From positions 5,704,001 through 5,768,000 of the forward strand of contig CP136062.1 of NCBI GenBank assembly GCA_032622095.1: 64,000 nt of DNA, read 5' to 3'. Below are positions 10,813 to 22,681 of this stretch, one piece after another. The notes beneath the pieces were generated by a model. That model saw only the letters and a program-made list of their open reading frames with translations. It searched no databases and had not been told where the DNA came from. Both the position numbers and the translations under genes were made by a program. The stretch's first letter is position 1; each line of letters begins with the position of its first letter. The stretch is from Siphonodentalium dalli. Its lineage: Eukaryota > Mollusca > Scaphopoda > Gadilida > Siphonodentaliidae.

Positions 10813-11880
10813 CTGAATAATAATGAGACTTCGTATAAGATTATAATATCTGTTCAATTTCAATATAATATCCAATCACTTCCACACGCGACCAATTTAT
10901 GTAGACTGTGCAATCACATTTCCCATTTACTTGCAATTACTTATTCTCGTTTAAGTGAAAAATGGCGCATTGATAGGCCTTATCTAAGAATAAAATCATT
11001 CAGTTATATCGGTCTCACATTCAATTAAGTCTTTCGTTATAACAATGCTATTATCGTTTACCAATTTTCATAATTCTAACTCTCATTACATTATTCCATT
11101 TCGTCTTTCGTTACGACAGGTAAGACACATTACTTTATTCCATTTTGTCTTTCGTTACGACGGGTCAATTATTTTCTACAGAATCAGAATCGTTTCCATT
11201 TGTCTAATCCCCAAAATACCCTTCAATTATACTTATTCATCTTTAATTAGACAAATCCATCTCGGCTAATACCCATCGATTATACTATTCATCATTAATT
11301 ATGACATTAATTAATCTATTGTACAAGATACACGGATATCGGATCGATACACGGATATCCTGATGATGTAACCACAAAGAGAAGTTCTCCCATTTTACAA
11401 CTTGAACGCGAAAGCATCCAAGTATAGTATTATATAATAAGCTTTTTTTCTCCCTCTCCTCTCTCATTTTTTTTCTTATTTTCTTATTTGTTTTAATTTT
11501 ATTTTGTGGTTAAATTTGTTTCTCTTTATTAAATGTCTGTTATTAGATAGATAGATAGATTTATTACTCTTTTCAGCGATAATATATATGATTATGAACA
11601 AATGAAATTAAACATATAAGTTATGCATGCACATACGCGAATATGACGACATAAATGAATGTGATATGTTCCGAGTATATATCTCTCAGTATAATTGTCA
11701 TATTTATAATTAGTTCTTTTGGGTTATCGGGTGTGGTGGGGTCGGGTGGGGATGGGGCTTTGGGTAATAATCATACACATTGTTAATCATATAAAGTATA
11801 AATTAGGTCATTCTATTATGTATGTTATTTCCCACGTGGGCAATTTTTCGGTCGCTTTTATATAAGGTGTTGTGTCTATA
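10813..11880. other. Non-coding AT-rich stretch with GATA microsatellite
   Basis: No gene is recognised. It contains a short TAGATAGATAGATAGAT run near 11,550 and two similar 'cattttgtctttcgttacga'-type phrases (11,099-11,118 and 11,141-11,162). A GGGTGTGGTGGGGTCGGG string near 11,728 recalls the hairpin at 18,224. This could be decayed element DNA downstream of pol. Confidence 0.4.
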
Positions 11881-11884
11881 TGGG

Positions 11885-12628
11885 TGGGGAATTCTAGTTT
11901 AATGCCTCAGGGGCTCCTATCTGAAAAAGGGCTTCGCGGATAAATATCGATAGGTCGATATTGTCGGCTAACCAATGCTTCAATATGCCAGTCCCACACC
12001 GTGAGAAATTAATTAATGTATTCAATGGGCACGGGTGGACGTAGTGAACCATTCTTATACCACATTGTGTGGTTCTCATAATAGAGAGGATTAACTTGGG
12101 CCCAGTAAGTATCCATTATTTCACAAAGAGCTTGATTATCGTCGTCCTCGGGTGGGGCAGTTAAGATGATATTTGGTTCAGTCCGAGAAAAATGTAGTAG
12201 TCATCCCAGAGGAGAAGGAATGCTCCAAATGAATCGAGGGCGAGATGAATTGTAAGTCGGATGTTGATATGATATGCCATCATCTGGTGCATAACACCAC
12301 TCCGAACGAGGATCAACATTCCCATCCATATCAGGGTCTGCACCTAGTTCCAAATCCTAATCAGCGAACTGATCATCGGTATCAGAATTGGGATCAACAC
12401 CCCAATACTGAACAGCGAATCCCTCACTATCAAACCAATCGCCCCGATGTCCCAATCATGGTCAGTTCCGTCCTCAACATTTCCCTCGACTACATCTTAG
12501 CAAAAAATTTCTTCCGCAGTAGCAGGTAAACTATGGTCAGTGGTTATCCCTACCCAGTCAAAATCCCAAACCGGGACATGATTAACTTGAAAATACTGAA
12601 ACCCGTCGTTCCTATCGGTATAGCACAT
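11885..12628 (-). pseudogene. Decayed ORF of unknown function between pol and env remnants
   Basis: I do not recognise this family. A minus-strand frame begins at an ATG at 12,628 (MCYTDRNDGFQYFQVNHVPV) and continues with WDFDWVGITTDHSLPATAEE, an Asp/Glu-rich middle, DDGISYQHPTYNSSRPRF, then PEDDDNQALCEIMDTYWAQV and WHIEALVSRQYRPIDIYP. It spans roughly 245 codons, with stops (TAA near 12,497; TAG, TGA, TAA and TGA further on) and at least one frame shift. The protein-like composition, in contrast to flanking DNA, supports a real former gene. It sits on the same strand as the integrase C-terminus and the envelope gene, so it may be an accessory or linker ORF of that element, or a separate captured gene. 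Confidence 0.45.
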
Positions 12629-12639
12629 GCACAAAATCA

Positions 12640-13620
12640 CAAACCACAATATTGTATGCGTGTCAAACCGAGAGACAGAGAAAAATCAATGAAGTGTCTT
12701 GTCCAAAACTGAGATTAAATTCAACAACGGCCCATATCTCATTTAACTAATTCGTCCAATCAACACAGAGTAACATGATTTTATTGATTTTTTAAATTTA
12801 TTTTGGACCTTCCCAACCCCAGAATGACACCCATTGTACTTACATGTAATCCTTAGGGACCTTACATGCTCTATGTTGCTCGTACGCACCATACGAATAT
12901 CACTGCATATTACAAGAAAATATGAAGTTGGTTTAGCCCAATTTTAACCTTGCGTATTGATTGTTGCAGTTTTTAGTGACTTTTACTAATCGGCTTCGTA
13001 ATTTTATTGAAAATTCCGGTATTATCAAAATCCATCATATAGATGAACGAACAGCACCTTTTCGCTACCTTTTGTTTCAATATGACTGCTTACTTTAGTT
13101 ACTCTTTATTGAGCATACATGTCACTAGTTTTCGAATAATTTAACAGAACATTTAACTCAAAAAAGCATCACACCCTCTGGTGTGGTGCACTGAAATACA
13201 ACAACATGTTTAACAAAAACGCTCTTTATTGTATTGGTGGCCTATTTGGCACTTGTAGAATTCATTATTTTCCATAACTGTCTATTTTCATCAAATGATT
13301 GTGACATTTAGAGGGACTTTTAATTATTTACCACCGAACACAACTTTAATTTAATTCCTACACATTTAATGACACATAAAACCAATTGTGATCCATATTG
13401 TATTACAATTCCCCAACTCGTGAATTCTGTATATATTGATTGTGCCCTTTCATGAAACGCCATCACATATTATTCATTTATTGATTAACATTTAACAACA
13501 CATGCTAGATTACAGCATGTCGTACGACACAAGTAATACCAAAAAAAAATCATACGAAAAACTTGACTTTGTCTCATTGTGCAATCTGATCATTAAACTG
13601 TCAAAAGGAGTTGTTATATG
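12640..13620. other. Non-coding interval; small perfect hairpin
   Basis: No coding signal was found. A perfect short stem (GCATCACACC / GGTGTGGTGC) lies at about 13,168-13,191, and 'acgctctttattg' at about 13,219 is the first of a recurring phrase also found at 17,249, 17,394, 19,065 and 19,482. Confidence 0.4.
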
Positions 13621-13626
13621 GTTAAT

Positions 13627-14300
13627 TTAAAATTCTTCACTGGACATATATACATCCCCGTCGTTGACCTCAGTTATTTCGTCTGTGTTATTAGTGTCAT
13701 GGACAATTGGCCCATTCATATTTTCGGGTGCTAATTGATACTAATTCATGGGTTCAGAATTACGCGCTCGTAATTCTCATTGTATAGTATCAAGGGTACG
13801 TGTTCACTATCTGTGTCAGAGGTGTCGCGGACAGCCTGGCGAAGGCGATTTCGCAATTCACATAAAGGTATAAACTTTCTGTGGCACTGTCTTCAGTCAG
13901 ACGTTGCACTCTACGTTGATTAATTATTTGGTTCATTGGGTCCATATGTTCCTTATCACTTGACTTAATGTCCTGATCGCTATCTGGGCAAACCAGTTGT
14001 TGTTGTCTAGTTATGTGTGTTAGTGTTTTCTTTGGAATTTTCCATATATCTACCGAGGAGTGTCTCAAATTTATATGTGCGACGGTATGTTCATCTTTAA
14101 TAATAAATGAAACTGGACCTTTTTTCTTTAGAATCACGTGATATGGGACTCATTTTAACGACAACTTACCCGATGTCTGTCCAATCTTATGATACACTTT
14201 ATCGCCAACATTATAGGTTACTTCTGCTGTTTTTATTCATTCTTTCTGTCTACGTTTAGCAATTTCCATGTGATGGTGAACATATCTAAAAGCTGGAATC
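13627..14300 (-). pseudogene. Gypsy-type integrase C-terminal domain and pol tail
   Basis: This is the last part of a retroelement Pol polyprotein. On the minus strand it reads YVHHHMEIAKRRQKE, a TGA, then VTYNVGDKVYHKIGQ, a lysine-rich stretch with one stop, and GPVSFIIKDEHTVAHINLRH. That pattern (basic helix, GDKVY, K/P-rich strand, final His-containing strand) is the SH3-like integrase C-terminal domain used for DNA binding. A polar tail follows with ELRARNSEP and ends VNDGDVYMSSEEF at the stop 13,627-13,629. It is broken by in-frame stops near 14,150, 14,235 and 13,740. It lies upstream of the envelope remnant on the same strand, as expected for one endogenous retrovirus-like element. Confidence 0.65.
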
Positions 14301-14830
14301 TGAAATCATGCATCTATGTGCCAATAGTGTCATCGAAAACAATTGATCATGTAAATTTACTTATTGATAATGGTAAATAATATATCTATATCCAAAACGA
14401 GCAAAATAAATATAAATGTGTATTAGTACGCAAGATGAAACTGGAACAAGAGCCAATCGATATTGATATTTGTTAACTAAACAACACCAAGAAAGGATTA
14501 TGACAACAACAGCATATCGATCATGAAAACAACTGAGGTAAGCAATGTGTGTGGATTTACGAAGTCCAACTTGTCCAAGTCTACACATAAAAGTGTTAAA
14601 GCGAAATCCAAAACAAAACAATCTTCGAATTTTGCTGTTGAACAATTGAAAATGGTTTTCGCAAATTCGTCATTCATTCAAGTTCAACTCATTGCTCAAG
14701 CCACAAAATAGGTTTTGCACAGATTCCAAACAAACTACATATCGTAAATATATGTAGATGGTTCAAATCTATACATGATACTAGCTCATTCTGGCAACGA
14801 AAAGTGTGAACAAAACAGCAAATTCTGTTA
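14270..14830 (+). pseudogene. Gypsy reverse transcriptase/RNase H fragment
   Basis: Plus-strand frames show YVPIVSSKTIDHVNLLIDNG (14,310-14,370), resembling sequence just after the RT catalytic aspartates. Then comes TTEVSNVCGFTKSN with SNFAVEQLKMVFANSS (14,525-14,690), resembling the RT-RNase H connection, and YVDGSNLYMILAHSG (about 14,750-14,795), resembling the start of RNase H. The order matches Pol but frames change and stops intervene. The active-site aspartate pair itself is not seen. The assignment rests on several short resemblances in the correct order. Confidence 0.4.
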
Positions 14831-15660
14831 TTTGATGACTTGCGCACATTGGTCACCTTACAAGTTACATGTAGGCAAGTTTAGCTTAGCTTCAGTGAGT
14901 GTCAAAACATTGCCAATGCAACAACTGCCCATGGCATGTGCAACTGATAAATGCAGGTGATGTGTAACCTCAGACGACTGCAATTTAAAACCGTATGTGC
15001 AAAACAAACGGAGAGTATCCTCTTTCCTCACACGGTTGCAATTGGAAATCCGCAGAAGTCTGGGTGATTTAGAGCCACAGCAGACACTGTGATTAAATTC
15101 GTAAGTGGGGAAAATCGCAGGTGGAGCATTCAATGAGCATGCCCACGACAATAGGTTGAACATTTTCTTATAGTTTGATTTTCAAACAATTTAATGCGAA
15201 AATTAATTGTTTAATATTTACATATTTTCCTATTTTCGATCAAAATTTTGGATTGAAATGGTCATCAGTTGGAAAATTCCAACCTTATGAGGGGAGAGGT
15301 TCGAAATTTCCAACACTTGGAAAGCTTCTGTCCTGGTCCCTCCGTGTGGCCAGTCAAAAACTGCTAGTTAATTTAAGAAAACAATATATTCTGCAATGTT
15401 TGCTCAAGATTTGCAACTGTTAGAAATCTCCAACCCAACAACTCCTACCGATCGAAACTTCTCAACTGATTGCCATTTAACTCCATAATTCAATCATATG
15501 TGGGATCATCGTGAACTTTGGAACGAAGATTATAGTGATGCCCCAACCCCCTATCGACACGTCCCTGCATGAAATTCCCAATTGTAGAGTAAGCTTGTGA
15601 GAATCATCCCTGTCACAACATAATTTATGTGGAAACCCTTATTTATCAAAGGCAACTTCT
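14830..15660. other. Unassigned interval between RNase H-like and integrase-like fragments
   Basis: By position this should hold the rest of RNase H and the integrase zinc-binding region, but I could not recognise either. The open minus-strand frame at 14,858-15,163 has no family features and is not called. Confidence 0.35.
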
Positions 15661-15990
15661 CTCTGTTTATGAACCCCATCTCAAAATATATCTGCATACG
15701 CCCATACATAATTTGAAGCCAGCATATGCCATTGATTTTATTGGCCCCGTGAGAACTTAGCACGACGACAAAGGGTTAATGATGAGTGAGCAATACACCC
15801 AGCGATAATCCTACATATCGACATTCGCACGCATTTCATGGCGGTGACAACCCCTAATTCAGCCTCGTATACTTGTAATTTTAACACCGTGTTCTACCCG
15901 ATGCTGTGTTATTTCTGTACTATGGAACTCCATAAGTTGGTAATTTATCAGCCCGTCAATCGAGTTCTTGTTTTTTCCCAAGATAGACAA
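15660..15990 (+). pseudogene. Gypsy integrase core fragment
   Basis: A plus-strand frame reads YLHTPIHNLKPAYAIDFIGP (up to about 15,755), where the Asp of AIDFIGP is the expected first catalytic residue of the DDE integrase core. After a stop and frame change, ILHIDIRTHFMAVTTPNSAS and FCTMELHKLV (about 15,805-15,935) resemble the next core strands. It is degraded; no second or third catalytic residue can be identified. It lies downstream of the RT/RNase H fragment on the same strand, as in a Gypsy pol gene. Confidence 0.45.
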
Positions 15991-15999
15991 TTCGCGTAA

Positions 16000-16855
16000 T
16001 ACAGAATAACAAAAAGATGCAGCGTTAGGGCACTCCGTTCACCCTAAAAACCGAGCAGCTCGCTGCTGAAATGAATCCCAGTTACAGATGGCTCGCCGAG
16101 AATATCATATAAGTCAGTTCACAACGATGTATGGTGTGAACAAAGGGTAGTCGACTATTGTTCAATTCCAATAAACAATGCAAGTCATTTAAAAGACTAG
16201 GAAAATTATCGAGGAACGTTCTACGCGTGTTCAAACACGGCTTTTGGGAATCTATAGTACAGTGCCCTGGAGTGGTCTTTTTATGATATTCCATTGTATA
16301 GTAAGTTATTGGAAGCATGAATAAATTTAAATTTGTCATGACCGCATAGCTACAATGGACGAATAATAGCTTAGCATTATTATAGTGATGATACAAACTG
16401 ACCGGGTGGCAACACTGCTACAGCTTAAGTTATTTACCTTTATGAGCGTGTTCATCTGTCTGAGATATTTAGAAACACAAGTGCCGTCGGCTGTTTTATT
16501 CCAATGAAAATCACAAGTTGGTAGATTACCAGCAACAATGGTCTTCTGAAACAGATGAATCAATTTGAATGTCAATCTGTTTTGCAAATGCTTTTATATG
16601 AGTTTAGTGGCGAGTATTTGTGACAATTTTTATTCACGAGCGTAAAAACTATACAAACTGGAATTGAAAGAAAAATTACATTAGCGGGACGGTTTGGTGC
16701 GAAATCATGGTAATATGAAATGGGACCAACACATAAAGCAGGATATGACGGATTATAATCGGCGCAATTGATACCGTTGTTCCGTAATGCGGGCCCATCG
16801 GGGTGGTCTAAATATTTGTACAATTTGGTAAATATAGGGTGATAAATTAGAAGAT
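16000..16855. other. Interval with overlapping short minus-strand ORFs, unassigned
   Basis: Three minus-strand frames of 83-104 codons (16,082-16,823) follow one another in different frames. None shows a recognisable domain. They could be remnants of exons or of the 5' part of the retroelement, or chance. Confidence 0.25.
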
Positions 16856-16859
16856 TGAA

Positions 16860-18110
16860 TTACAAAATGGAGCCTCGGTTAGTACTTTCCACTCGCGGGG
16901 CTCTTTATTGCGATATCATTATGTGGATAAGACGCTATATCTATTATATTCCTTACGTTCTATTGCACTTAACTGTGGCAATATATCAGACCTCGTTCAA
17001 TTCCGTTTCAATCACCACACACCACGACGCCGACAGCGCTCATCCAATTCTAAGCCAACAATATTGAATATTATTCAACTAGTTATTAATGTCGATGTCA
17101 TGTGTGCAATATATGGCTAAATCTAGTTATGCCATTGTTTATCTGATCATAATGTTGCTGTGTTCATATTTATTTGTACAAAACAAGTCATAAATCAGGT
17201 TTCCCCATTTATTGACATTAATTTTGACAAGGGTGAATGATCGTAAACGCTCTTTATTGAAATCGTGATGTGAATGACATATAATTATGCACCGTCGTCT
17301 GTAATGAAACATTATTTCCAGATAAACTAGGGCCACACGGTGTGTGTAATTTAGCAACCGGTTTCCACTCACGGGAAGAAATATTATATAATAAACGCTC
17401 TTTATTGACATACAACTTATACTATTTTGATCTTTGCCTCCCACAACTCAACAGACTGCAATGTTAAAAAGAACTCGGCCCTACTACAGTACAGCAAAGT
17501 GATTTATACTGATGTCCTATGGTATACAACTGTATGGTTGCATCATGAGCCATGCATTGTATTGTGTTGAGTAAAACCTATCAATCAAAACCCTTAAAAC
17601 AGGCTTTCTACATATATATACATCTAGATCACAATTAATTTTGCCATGCACGGGTCTCGTGAAGGCTCGTTGTGGCAACGATATAGGGTCTTCCGATGTG
17701 CCTTATGTCCTCGTCAAAAGTGCAACAAATTCAGACAAAATAAGAACAATTTTATGTACACGCATGTTACTATATATGCATACCATAAAGGTAAATCCAG
17801 TTTCGTCGTAAGGCACCCCATCGCACCTACTGCCAGTGTGTCCTTTTATCGTCAGTCTGCCCCCCTCCCCGACCACCACCATTTCCTCTCCACTAGATAT
17901 TACGAACTAAACAAAATTTCGGAAAGTGTGGATGCGAGTCATGACAACGACGACGTTCTGACAGAACAAAACCATCCTGCATAATATATAGGTTACATGT
18001 TCCGATACCATATGTTCATATTAAATGCAGTTTCCGTAAATAATTATTTGTGTGACACCCAAACGCACCGACTTTCGATACGTCCCTGTTTAACCAGCCC
18101 CCCTATTCCT
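16860..18110. repeat. Old tandem duplication, copy 1
   Basis: This is collinear with 18,780-19,700. Shared landmarks are GGCAATATATC plus 'GACCT', 'CCGTTTCAATCACC', 'GAATGATCGTAAACGCTCTT', 'CAACAGACTGCAATGTTAAA', 'GCATTGTATTGTGTTGAG', 'ACGGGTCTCGTGAA' and 'ATGTCCTCGTCAA'. By eye the copies differ by perhaps 20-30 percent with many indels, so the duplication is old. The 112-codon ORF at 17,646 is not conserved in the other copy, which argues against coding. Confidence 0.7.
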
Positions 18111-18223
18111 CTGCGTTAAATATTACGAACTCATTGGGATATGTATAGAGAACAGAGAAACGCCAAGCTGGACTTAAGTACCGGTCAGTTAGTCTTGATG
18201 GAAAGGGAATAGCTCAAAACACT

Positions 18224-18315
18224 GGTATTTGGTACAATTGACCCCACCACCCAAAGACATATATATGAGACTTATATATGTATTTGGTGTGGTGGGGTCA
18301 TTTGTGCCAAATACC
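18224..18315. repeat. Hairpin of about 38-bp arms
   Basis: The left arm starts GGTATTTGGTACAATTGACC and the right arm ends GTGCCAAATACC. The arms pair through GACCCCACCACC/GGTGGTGTGGGGTC-like sequence and an ATATATA stem around a short TGAGACT loop. It is probably a tiny fold-back element sitting between the two copies of the tandem duplication. Confidence 0.75.
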
Positions 18316-18779
18316 CGTGACTCTATATATCTCCTAGTTTTAAATTTTTATGTAATTTAGTTAAATAACGGGGGAGTTTTGGGGTAAATATGAGAATATC
18401 TATCAATTGATGGAACATCTTCGGCCATATCTATTCTGTATCCTTGTATAATATACTTTTTGGTTTTATTTCATGCCAACATTAGTCAATAACACTGACT
18501 CTGTATATAAATAATCTGGGACCCAAACATTAATTTGGCCTTCAATATGACTACCCAGATCAGTGTATGATACATGCGGAACAACATTATCATTATGGGT
18601 ATACATCCACCGCCTTATATCGGGTTTCATGTGTCTGTTTTCGCAATTCATTACAGTCAGTGGGTCAAGTTTCCACAAAAATACTATAATGGTAATCGTG
18701 GGTCTATTTAAACTGCCTATATATAATTGTAACAAAGCATTACATGCACATCAGTATACTTATATCTCGTGTTTTTCTG

Positions 18780-19700
18780 CACTAAATGGTGGCAATATAT
18801 CTGACCTAATAAGTTAGTCCATTTCCGTTTCATTCACTATATATCACGACTTCAACATTCATCCAATACTGAGCCAACATATTGAATGATTTATTTCAAT
18901 AATAATAATGAGTAGAATTCAAGTGATGCCAATGGCATGCATGTACTATTATATGAAATCATTTTGTGTCATAGTTCATCGATCATCCTCGGTTGCTGTG
19001 GCTATGTCGGTTTGTACGACACCCTTAACAAATCGTATTAATTTTACAAAGAATGAATGACTGTGAACGCTCTTTGTTGGAGTCGCGATATGCATGGTAT
19101 ATATAGTTACGCTGTGTCGTCTTTAATGAAACATAATGTTCATACAAACTTGGGCTAGTCGGTGTGTTTAATTTACAACACAGTTTTGGCCACAGGAAGT
19201 ACATTAAGGTTGTATAATTATATATATTGGTACAAAGCTGTTACTATTGTCTTACCAACTCAACAACGTGCAATGTTAAAATATCACACAACAGTCGGGA
19301 ATATATGGCTCAATCGAACCATACTGTTTTATAGTGATGCCCTAGGTAGGGTATACATATATTTTGCATCACGAACCCTGCATTGTGTTGTGTTGAGGAA
19401 AGCCAGTCAAAATCATAAAAAACAGGCGTCCTACATGTACATCTAGTTTACCATTAATTTTGCGATGAACGGGTCTCATGAACGCTCTTTGTTGAAATCA
19501 CGGGAACTTCCTATGCATATCATGTCCTCGTCAACAGAACAACGCGTTTGGGCAGAATGAGAGCAGTCTTACACGCACAGCTATGTGTTCATATACACTA
19601 TGTTCTTATTAAATCAAGATTACGTAAATAATTATTCGTGAGACATATCCACCGCACCGACTGTAGCTATACGTCCCTGTTTCATTGGTCACCTTTATGT
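18780..19700. repeat. Old tandem duplication, copy 2
   Basis: This is the partner of 16,860-18,110. It is followed (19,730-19,930) by a segment ending in ACATACAAACATACAGACAG and a short AT-rich tail, which resembles the 3' end of an RTE-like or other non-LTR retroposon. Confidence 0.7.
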
Positions 19701-19729
19701 ACACGTATGTTATGTGGTCGATAGCTCCA

Positions 19730-19930
19730 CCCGTTTCCGAGATCTTGTCTGCGCATGCGCTGCACGGGCGTCGCACGGGCTCGCCAATACGACATTGACC
19801 ACCGCCTGGTCAAGCTACACACACGTACCAAGTGTCGTCCCGATCGGTCGAGAATCGTAGATTTGTATTAATGACATACAAACATACAGACAGACAAACA
19901 AACAGATTGTATCAAAATATATAGGAGATA
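19730..19930 (+). mobile_element. Retroposon-like 3' tail
   Basis: A GC-rich stretch (TGCGCATGCGCTGCACGGGC) is followed by ACATACAGACAGACAAACAA, typical of 3' ends of RTE-like non-LTR elements or their SINE partners. No coding part is attached. Confidence 0.4.
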
Positions 19931-20116
19931 TATAAGTGACTAGTGTTGGAAATTAAACGGTTTATGTTCACGCTGAAGCTCGGATATTACAGGCCAAATC
20001 CTACGAGTGGACATATTACTGTTAAATTTCCCACACAAGACACTTATGATATTTTGTTTATCCACCGACTCGAATACTAAGAAATTTTTGCGAAATATTC
20101 AACTCAGAAGGTGAAT

Positions 20117-20380
20117 TTAACAAGAGTTCCTCCATTGGAAATGGCACATACATGCGGCAACGCGAACGTGACATACAGAATTATTTTTAATCTGACATTG
20201 TATTACTATGTCCTTTTCTGTCAGTTCAGAATCCGTGTGGTACCGGTTCACGCACGACAACATGTCTGTGCTATAGTTGACAGGCGCCATGATGTTTCTA
20301 TTCTGATTCATATGAACGCATTTGTGAAGTTTAATAGCTAAAACGCAGGATCTATCCTCACACGGAAGTGTTTCCGCCAT
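20117..20380 (-). CDS. Possible first exon or small ORF, unknown
   Basis: This is a low-confidence call. The minus-strand ATG at 20,380 sits in AATATGGCGGAAAC, which resembles the ATGGCGG start context of many metazoan promoters-proximal exons. It is followed by 87 codons that are Cys-rich (MAETLPCEDRSC and later CHVRVAACMCHFQW). The region upstream of this start (20,390-20,660) has more CpG and a CCGGTTAC/CCGCTTTCG flavour. No homologous family is recognised and no continuation exon was identified. It may be chance. Confidence 0.22.
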   Translation of the reverse strand: MAETLPCEDRSCVLAIKLHKCVHMNQNRNIMAPVNYSTDMLSCVNRYHTDSELTEKDIVIQCQIKNNSVCHVRVAACMCHFQWRNSC

Positions 20381-20669
20381 ATTCAATCGGCAAAATATCC
20401 GGTTACTTTCGATTTGCTAGTTAATACATATCGCGTGTTTTCTGGTTTCCGCTTTCGAGAAATCGGCGAGGTTTGCCGAACAATGACGAGGGAATACGAA
20501 TAGACTACAACACCAATGGCAGCACTTCCGTTTTTCGTGAATTGACGATATTTGCAAGGAAATGGTTTACTTGTTTAAGCTAATTCCGTAGTCGCGAATT
20601 CCTAATTACAAACAAAAGTCGGAGTAAATTTTTGAAAAACGATAAAATGGAATTTGGCGGCAGGTTTTG

Positions 20670-21450
20670 AGTAGGGGCGGGCGGGTTACCCTAAACACAG
20701 GTATTCTTCGTTTTGGCCTTAGCATACAGATTATTCCAATCCCAATGCGTCAAGTCGACAATAGCAAGTACGCAGGGCTATATTTAGTAATTTGTCCACA
20801 AATAGCCACTAGTAATAGTATATATGCTAGCCATGCTGACCGAGCTCCCGCTTACTGCTTAAGGTTTAAACCGAGAACACAGTGTTAAAATCATGAACTA
20901 TTTAATATGTGAGAATGCTGAAACAAATCACCGTTAACTTAATGGCGTTATTAACGGTGCATAATAATTATTATATTTAACTTGATCTGTCAATCACAGG
21001 AAACAGAATTCGTAGATGGAAAGTTGAAAGCATATCCTCTCACCAGTCACTACACTCTGCAGTGTGCCGAGACCAAATTGGAGATGTTCTTCTTTTCCTT
21101 CACTCACCAAGTTAATTGACTCACTTTGTCAGTCACAAATTCACTGGGCTTCACATGTTTGTCACATATGTGTGTCGACTGCTCTGTGGCTGGCTAGAAT
21201 TGTAGTTTGACCCGAGTCACACTCACAGTGAGTGGGTGAGGCTGAGCCATAAGTCGTTGAAAACTAAATTTACTAATCTGTAATCACTAAATTAGTGACT
21301 AATACAATCCTAATATTAATAGACTAGTAGTAGTACTAGTACTAGTAGTAAATGAGTAATTTCAGTAAATCAGTCAGCTCTAAAATGTCCATTTTCTGAT
21401 TTCCTTGACGGTTGACATGACAGTGTCAGCTATTAACAATTAAATTTAAA
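20670..21450. other. Non-coding interval
   Basis: No gene is recognised. A TAGTAGTAGTACTAGTACTA run (near 21,326) forms a small self-complementary microsatellite. Confidence 0.4.
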
Positions 21451-21459
21451 GAAGTAGAC

Positions 21460-21995
21460 AGGGGGGGTCGGAAAAACATTTGAGGCACGTATGGCATTTT
21501 TTCCCTTTCGATCATTTTTTGTACCCACCCACACCCACCGCCAAATTTTTTTCCGTTTTCGACAGTTTTTTCCGACCATTTTTGGACACCCACCCCCCTT
21601 TTAACACTAAAACAGAGATTTGCGGGGGAAAATACACTGTAAACAGCTGTGTATGAATTTATGTGCATACTATTTGTCATGGATGTTAACATTGACATGT
21701 AAATAGGAACGATTCATTTTGGGGTCATTCGGCCAAAAAAACATGGCTACCAGTGGCCATCTTGGATTTCCAAATTTGCAACAAAATACAACACGATAAC
21801 TGCCTGCAGTTAGTTTAGCAGTTAGAATTACATGATTTCTCTTATTTTAAGGTGTTTTAAGCCAAACTCATTGCAAAAACAGTAAAAAAACAGGAATTTT
21901 TTTTTTAGTTGCGGAAAAAATTGCTTGTTGGTGGCTTTGACCACCCACCCACCCCGGCATACGTGCCGGAAATTTTGTTTTTTCACCCCCCCCCT
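21460..21995. mobile_element. 536-bp MITE with 9-bp target duplication (Mutator-like)
   Basis: The ends are inverted: AGGGGGGGTCGGAAAAA on the left against a right end whose complement begins AGGGGGGGGGTGAAAAAA, both continuing to a shared GGCACGTATG. Direct copies of GAAGTAGAC lie immediately outside (21,451-21,459 and 21,996-22,004). A 9-bp duplication suggests a Mutator-like family; a CAG/CTG hAT reading with a 7-bp match is the alternative. The interior is T- and C-rich and has no ORF of interest. Confidence 0.8.
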
Positions 21996-22681
21996 GAAGT
22001 AGACGGAACAATTTGCAGCTTGCAACTCTAACCAGTCCAGGTGAAAACATACTTAAAATTATACAGAACAAGTTAAATCACCGTGGTGACCACACACCAG
22101 TCCAACGTCCACAGTCCACTCCACTGTCTCCACTGACCTTCATTTTGATTTTCATATTTTTTCAGTCACAGAATGACAGATTCATCATTCGGTATCTTTC
22201 CGACTGACTGAGTTTCACTTCCACTGTTCAACCAAGTCCGGAGACCTCACACACAATGTATGCCCAATCGATTGGCTTATACCAATACAATTCAGCACGA
22301 GAACAACAACGGAGAATTTCGAATATGCACTCGCCGATAACTTCTTGCACCTGGGCGCACCCATTTTGTAACGAAAATGACGTCACCAATCGCAACGTTG
22401 CTATGGGCCAGGGGACGTAATCTCAGGTGTAATCTCAAACTGAAACGGTTCGGTATCTGACGAAGTTTGACGAATGCTATGAGCCTATGTCAACTAAATC
22501 CACTTCAATCATTTAATTTGGAATAAGGTTGTTTTTGTTTTTCAAATTTAACAGTATTGCTATGATCGAAGAAGTAAAATAAATTCGTTTTGTTAATTTG
22601 TCAAGGTTATGGCGGCCACCATAGGTCCGAATCGCCCGGATGTAAAAAACAAATTTTGAGGTTGATAGAGTATAGAAATTA

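Noticed and set aside
17646-17984. 112-codon plus-strand ORF
   Set aside because: The collinear copy near 19,470 does not keep the frame.
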